Assembly (NCBI GenBank): GCA_947630075.1
Contig: CANRGF010000064.1
Span: 1-6,019, forward strand
Direction of reading: 5' to 3'
Length of the DNA stretch: 6,019 nt
Source of the DNA: an uncultured Clostridia bacterium
Lineage (GTDB): Bacteria; Bacillota; Clostridia; Christensenellales; UBA1242
Shown: piece by piece, positions 5,365 to 6,019 of the stretch
Layout: every line of letters starts with the position of its first letter
Position numbering within the stretch: position 1 is the first letter of the stretch
Translations under genes and position numbers: made by a program
Notes under the pieces: generated by a model
Told to the model about the DNA's origin: nothing
Seen by the model: only the letters and a program-made list of their open reading frames with translations
Database searches by the model: none

Positions 5365-5411
5365 GCATTCAGCGTGAGATACGCAAACGAATGCCGAGCA
5401 ATAATAGCTCG
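5365..5411 (+). promoter_or_regulatory. Two adjacent hairpins at the 5' end of the rRNA leader
   Basis: GCATTC (5365-5370) pairs with GAATGC (5389-5394), with an inner GCGT/ACGC stem (5372-5375 with 5381-5384). CGAGC (5395-5399) then pairs with GCTCG (5407-5411) around a seven-base loop. The two stems abut without a gap and begin at the predicted transcription start, so they would cap the 5' end. No T-run follows, so they do not look like an attenuator. Confidence 0.6.
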
Positions 5412-5483
5412 TAGAACCATTATATCTTAATAAGTACAAGGTAAGAAATATGAACGAAAGGAAATAGTTCTTGCCAATTCCAA

Positions 5484-5496
5484 GTTTTTTGAACAA
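5484..5496 (+). promoter_or_regulatory. Possible boxA-like antitermination site in the rRNA leader
   Basis: GTTTTTTGAACAAC resembles the GTTCTTTGAAAAC-type boxA of Bacillota rRNA leaders, where NusB and S10 bind to prevent early termination. The match is partial. A second weaker candidate, TGCTTTTAA, lies at 5547-5555. Confidence 0.3.
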
Positions 5497-5566
5497 CGAA
5501 ATTAGCCAAGCGAATGAGCAAGGTTAAAATACAAAGTTTGTTTTGATGCTTTTAATTATTTGGGGT

Positions 5567-5593
5567 CCCCACAAGCACATGTGCGAAGTGGGG
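5567..5593 (+). promoter_or_regulatory. GC-rich hairpin in the rRNA leader
   Basis: CCCCAC (5567-5572) pairs with GTGGGG (5588-5593), and an inner GCAC/GTGC stem (5575-5578 with 5581-5584) gives a two-part hairpin. The first arm also forms the palindrome TGGGGTCCCCA (5561-5571) with the bases upstream, so two pairings compete. It is the most stable local element of the leader. Confidence 0.65.
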
Positions 5594-5596
5594 CGA

Positions 5597-5670
5597 ACAA
5601 AAAATTGGAGTGTCAGGCGAAATTTAAAATTTCTTAAATTTTAAATGAGTTATAACGAACAATTTTTTGT
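5597..5670 (+). repeat. Nested inverted repeats at the 5' boundary of 16S rRNA
   Basis: ACAAAAAATTG (5597-5607) is the exact reverse complement of CAATTTTTTGT (5660-5670). Nested within is a second perfect 11-bp pair, ATTTAAAATTT (5622-5632) with AAATTTTAAAT (5636-5646), around a three-base loop. The outer stem reaches the first bases of mature 16S, so it could form in the precursor and affect cleavage or early folding. Confidence 0.7.
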
Positions 5671-6019
5671 AGAGTTTGATCCTGGCTCAGGACGAACGCT
5701 GGCGGCGTGCTTAACACATGCAAGTCGAACGGAGGTTGAGTGTTCCACTAAGCGGTCTTATATAGGCGGTTTAGTGGAATACTTATCCTTAGTGGCGGAC
5801 GGGTGAGTAACGCGTGAGTAATCTGCCTCTATCTGGGGGACAACAGCTAGAAATGGCTGCTAATACCGCATAGGACCACAGGCACACAAGTGCTAGGGGT
5901 GAAAGATTTATCGGATAGAGATGAGCTCGCGTAGCATTAGTTAGTTGGTGAGGTAACGGCCCACCAAGACTTTGATGCTTAGCCGATCTGAGAGGATGAT
6001 CGGCCACACTGGAACTGAG
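5664..6019 (+). rRNA. rrs: 16S ribosomal RNA, 5' part (continues beyond window)
   Basis: The universal 5' segment AGAGTTTGATCCTGGCTCAG is present without mismatch at 5671-5690, followed by the conserved GACGAACGCTGGCGGCGTGC and ACACATGCAAGTCGAACGGAG wording typical of Bacillota. The V1 stem (about 5735-5785), GTGGCGGACGGGTGAGTAA and the GGCCCACCAAG segment follow in the expected order. The window ends within the conserved ACACTGGAACTGAG stretch. The mature 5' end is placed at 5664 by counting back from AGAGTTTGAT as in E. coli and may be off by one or two bases. No internal break is visible. 23S, 5S and any spacer tRNAs lie outside the window. Confidence 0.97.

Larger units (their letters stand above)
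5365..5663 (+). ncRNA. Structured 5' leader of the pre-rRNA
   Basis: This stretch of about 300 bases lies between the predicted rRNA start and mature 16S. It has no protein gene. It holds two adjacent hairpins at its 5' end, a boxA-like stretch, a GC-rich hairpin at 5567-5593 and AT-rich inverted repeats next to 16S. Such leaders normally recruit antitermination factors and guide processing and 16S folding. That role is inferred from position, not shown by the sequence. Confidence 0.7.

Noticed and set aside
5450..5467. Five-codon frame M-N-E-R-K in the rRNA leader
   Set aside because: It is too short to support, and rRNA leaders are not normally translated; the weak AAGG upstream is likely chance.
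5308..5496. 62-codon minus-strand frame across the rRNA promoter
   Set aside because: It overlaps the UP element, promoter and leader hairpins, and has no start signals of its own.
5789..6007. 72-codon minus-strand frame inside 16S rRNA
   Set aside because: It is the common spurious antisense frame of 16S genes.
1..6019. CRISPR array, transposase, phage or defence genes
   Set aside because: I find no spaced direct repeats of CRISPR type and no encoded protein with the hallmarks of these systems.

Overview
This is an AT-rich bacterial chromosome segment, probably from an uncultured Bacillota member of Clostridia type. Four things point that way: a ClpX C-terminus, Gram-positive-style lipoproteins with strong GGAGG ribosome sites, T-run terminators, and a 16S rRNA 5' end with typical Bacillota wording. 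I cannot name the genus from 356 bases of 16S. All genes read on the + strand.

Layout: (1) bases 1-387 hold the last 128 codons of clpX, ended by a terminator whose stem starts inside the final codons. (2) 469-2103 encodes a lipoprotein with a long coiled coil, and 2193-3374 a second lipoprotein with a low-complexity linker; their C-terminal ends look distantly related. (3) 3430-3771 encodes a small stand-alone Smr-domain protein that appears to be translated from a leaderless GTG. (4) Four bases after its stop lies a 71-bp, 70% GC palindrome (3776-3846) that folds into a perfect four-way cloverleaf and stands out sharply from its AT-rich surroundings. (5) 3936-5150 encodes a single-pass membrane-anchored protein of unknown function with recurring T-L-x-x-L motifs. 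(6) 5281-6019 is the start of a ribosomal RNA operon: phased A-tracts, a near-consensus UP element, a promoter, a roughly 300-nt structured leader and the 5' part of 16S rRNA.

The genes do not form an operon. Each complete protein gene has its own promoter, and three of the four have a clear intrinsic terminator; the Smr gene has only the cloverleaf downstream. All five promoters share the same wording in front of the -10 box (TTGTGn, or ATGTGn for the rRNA promoter), which looks like a lineage-specific extended -10 element. The two lipoproteins and the membrane protein are probably cell-surface components, but nothing here shows that they act together or with ClpX, Smr or the rRNA operon. 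I see no phage, transposase, CRISPR or defence genes. The least explained items are the cloverleaf palindrome, the leaderless Smr gene and the three surface proteins.
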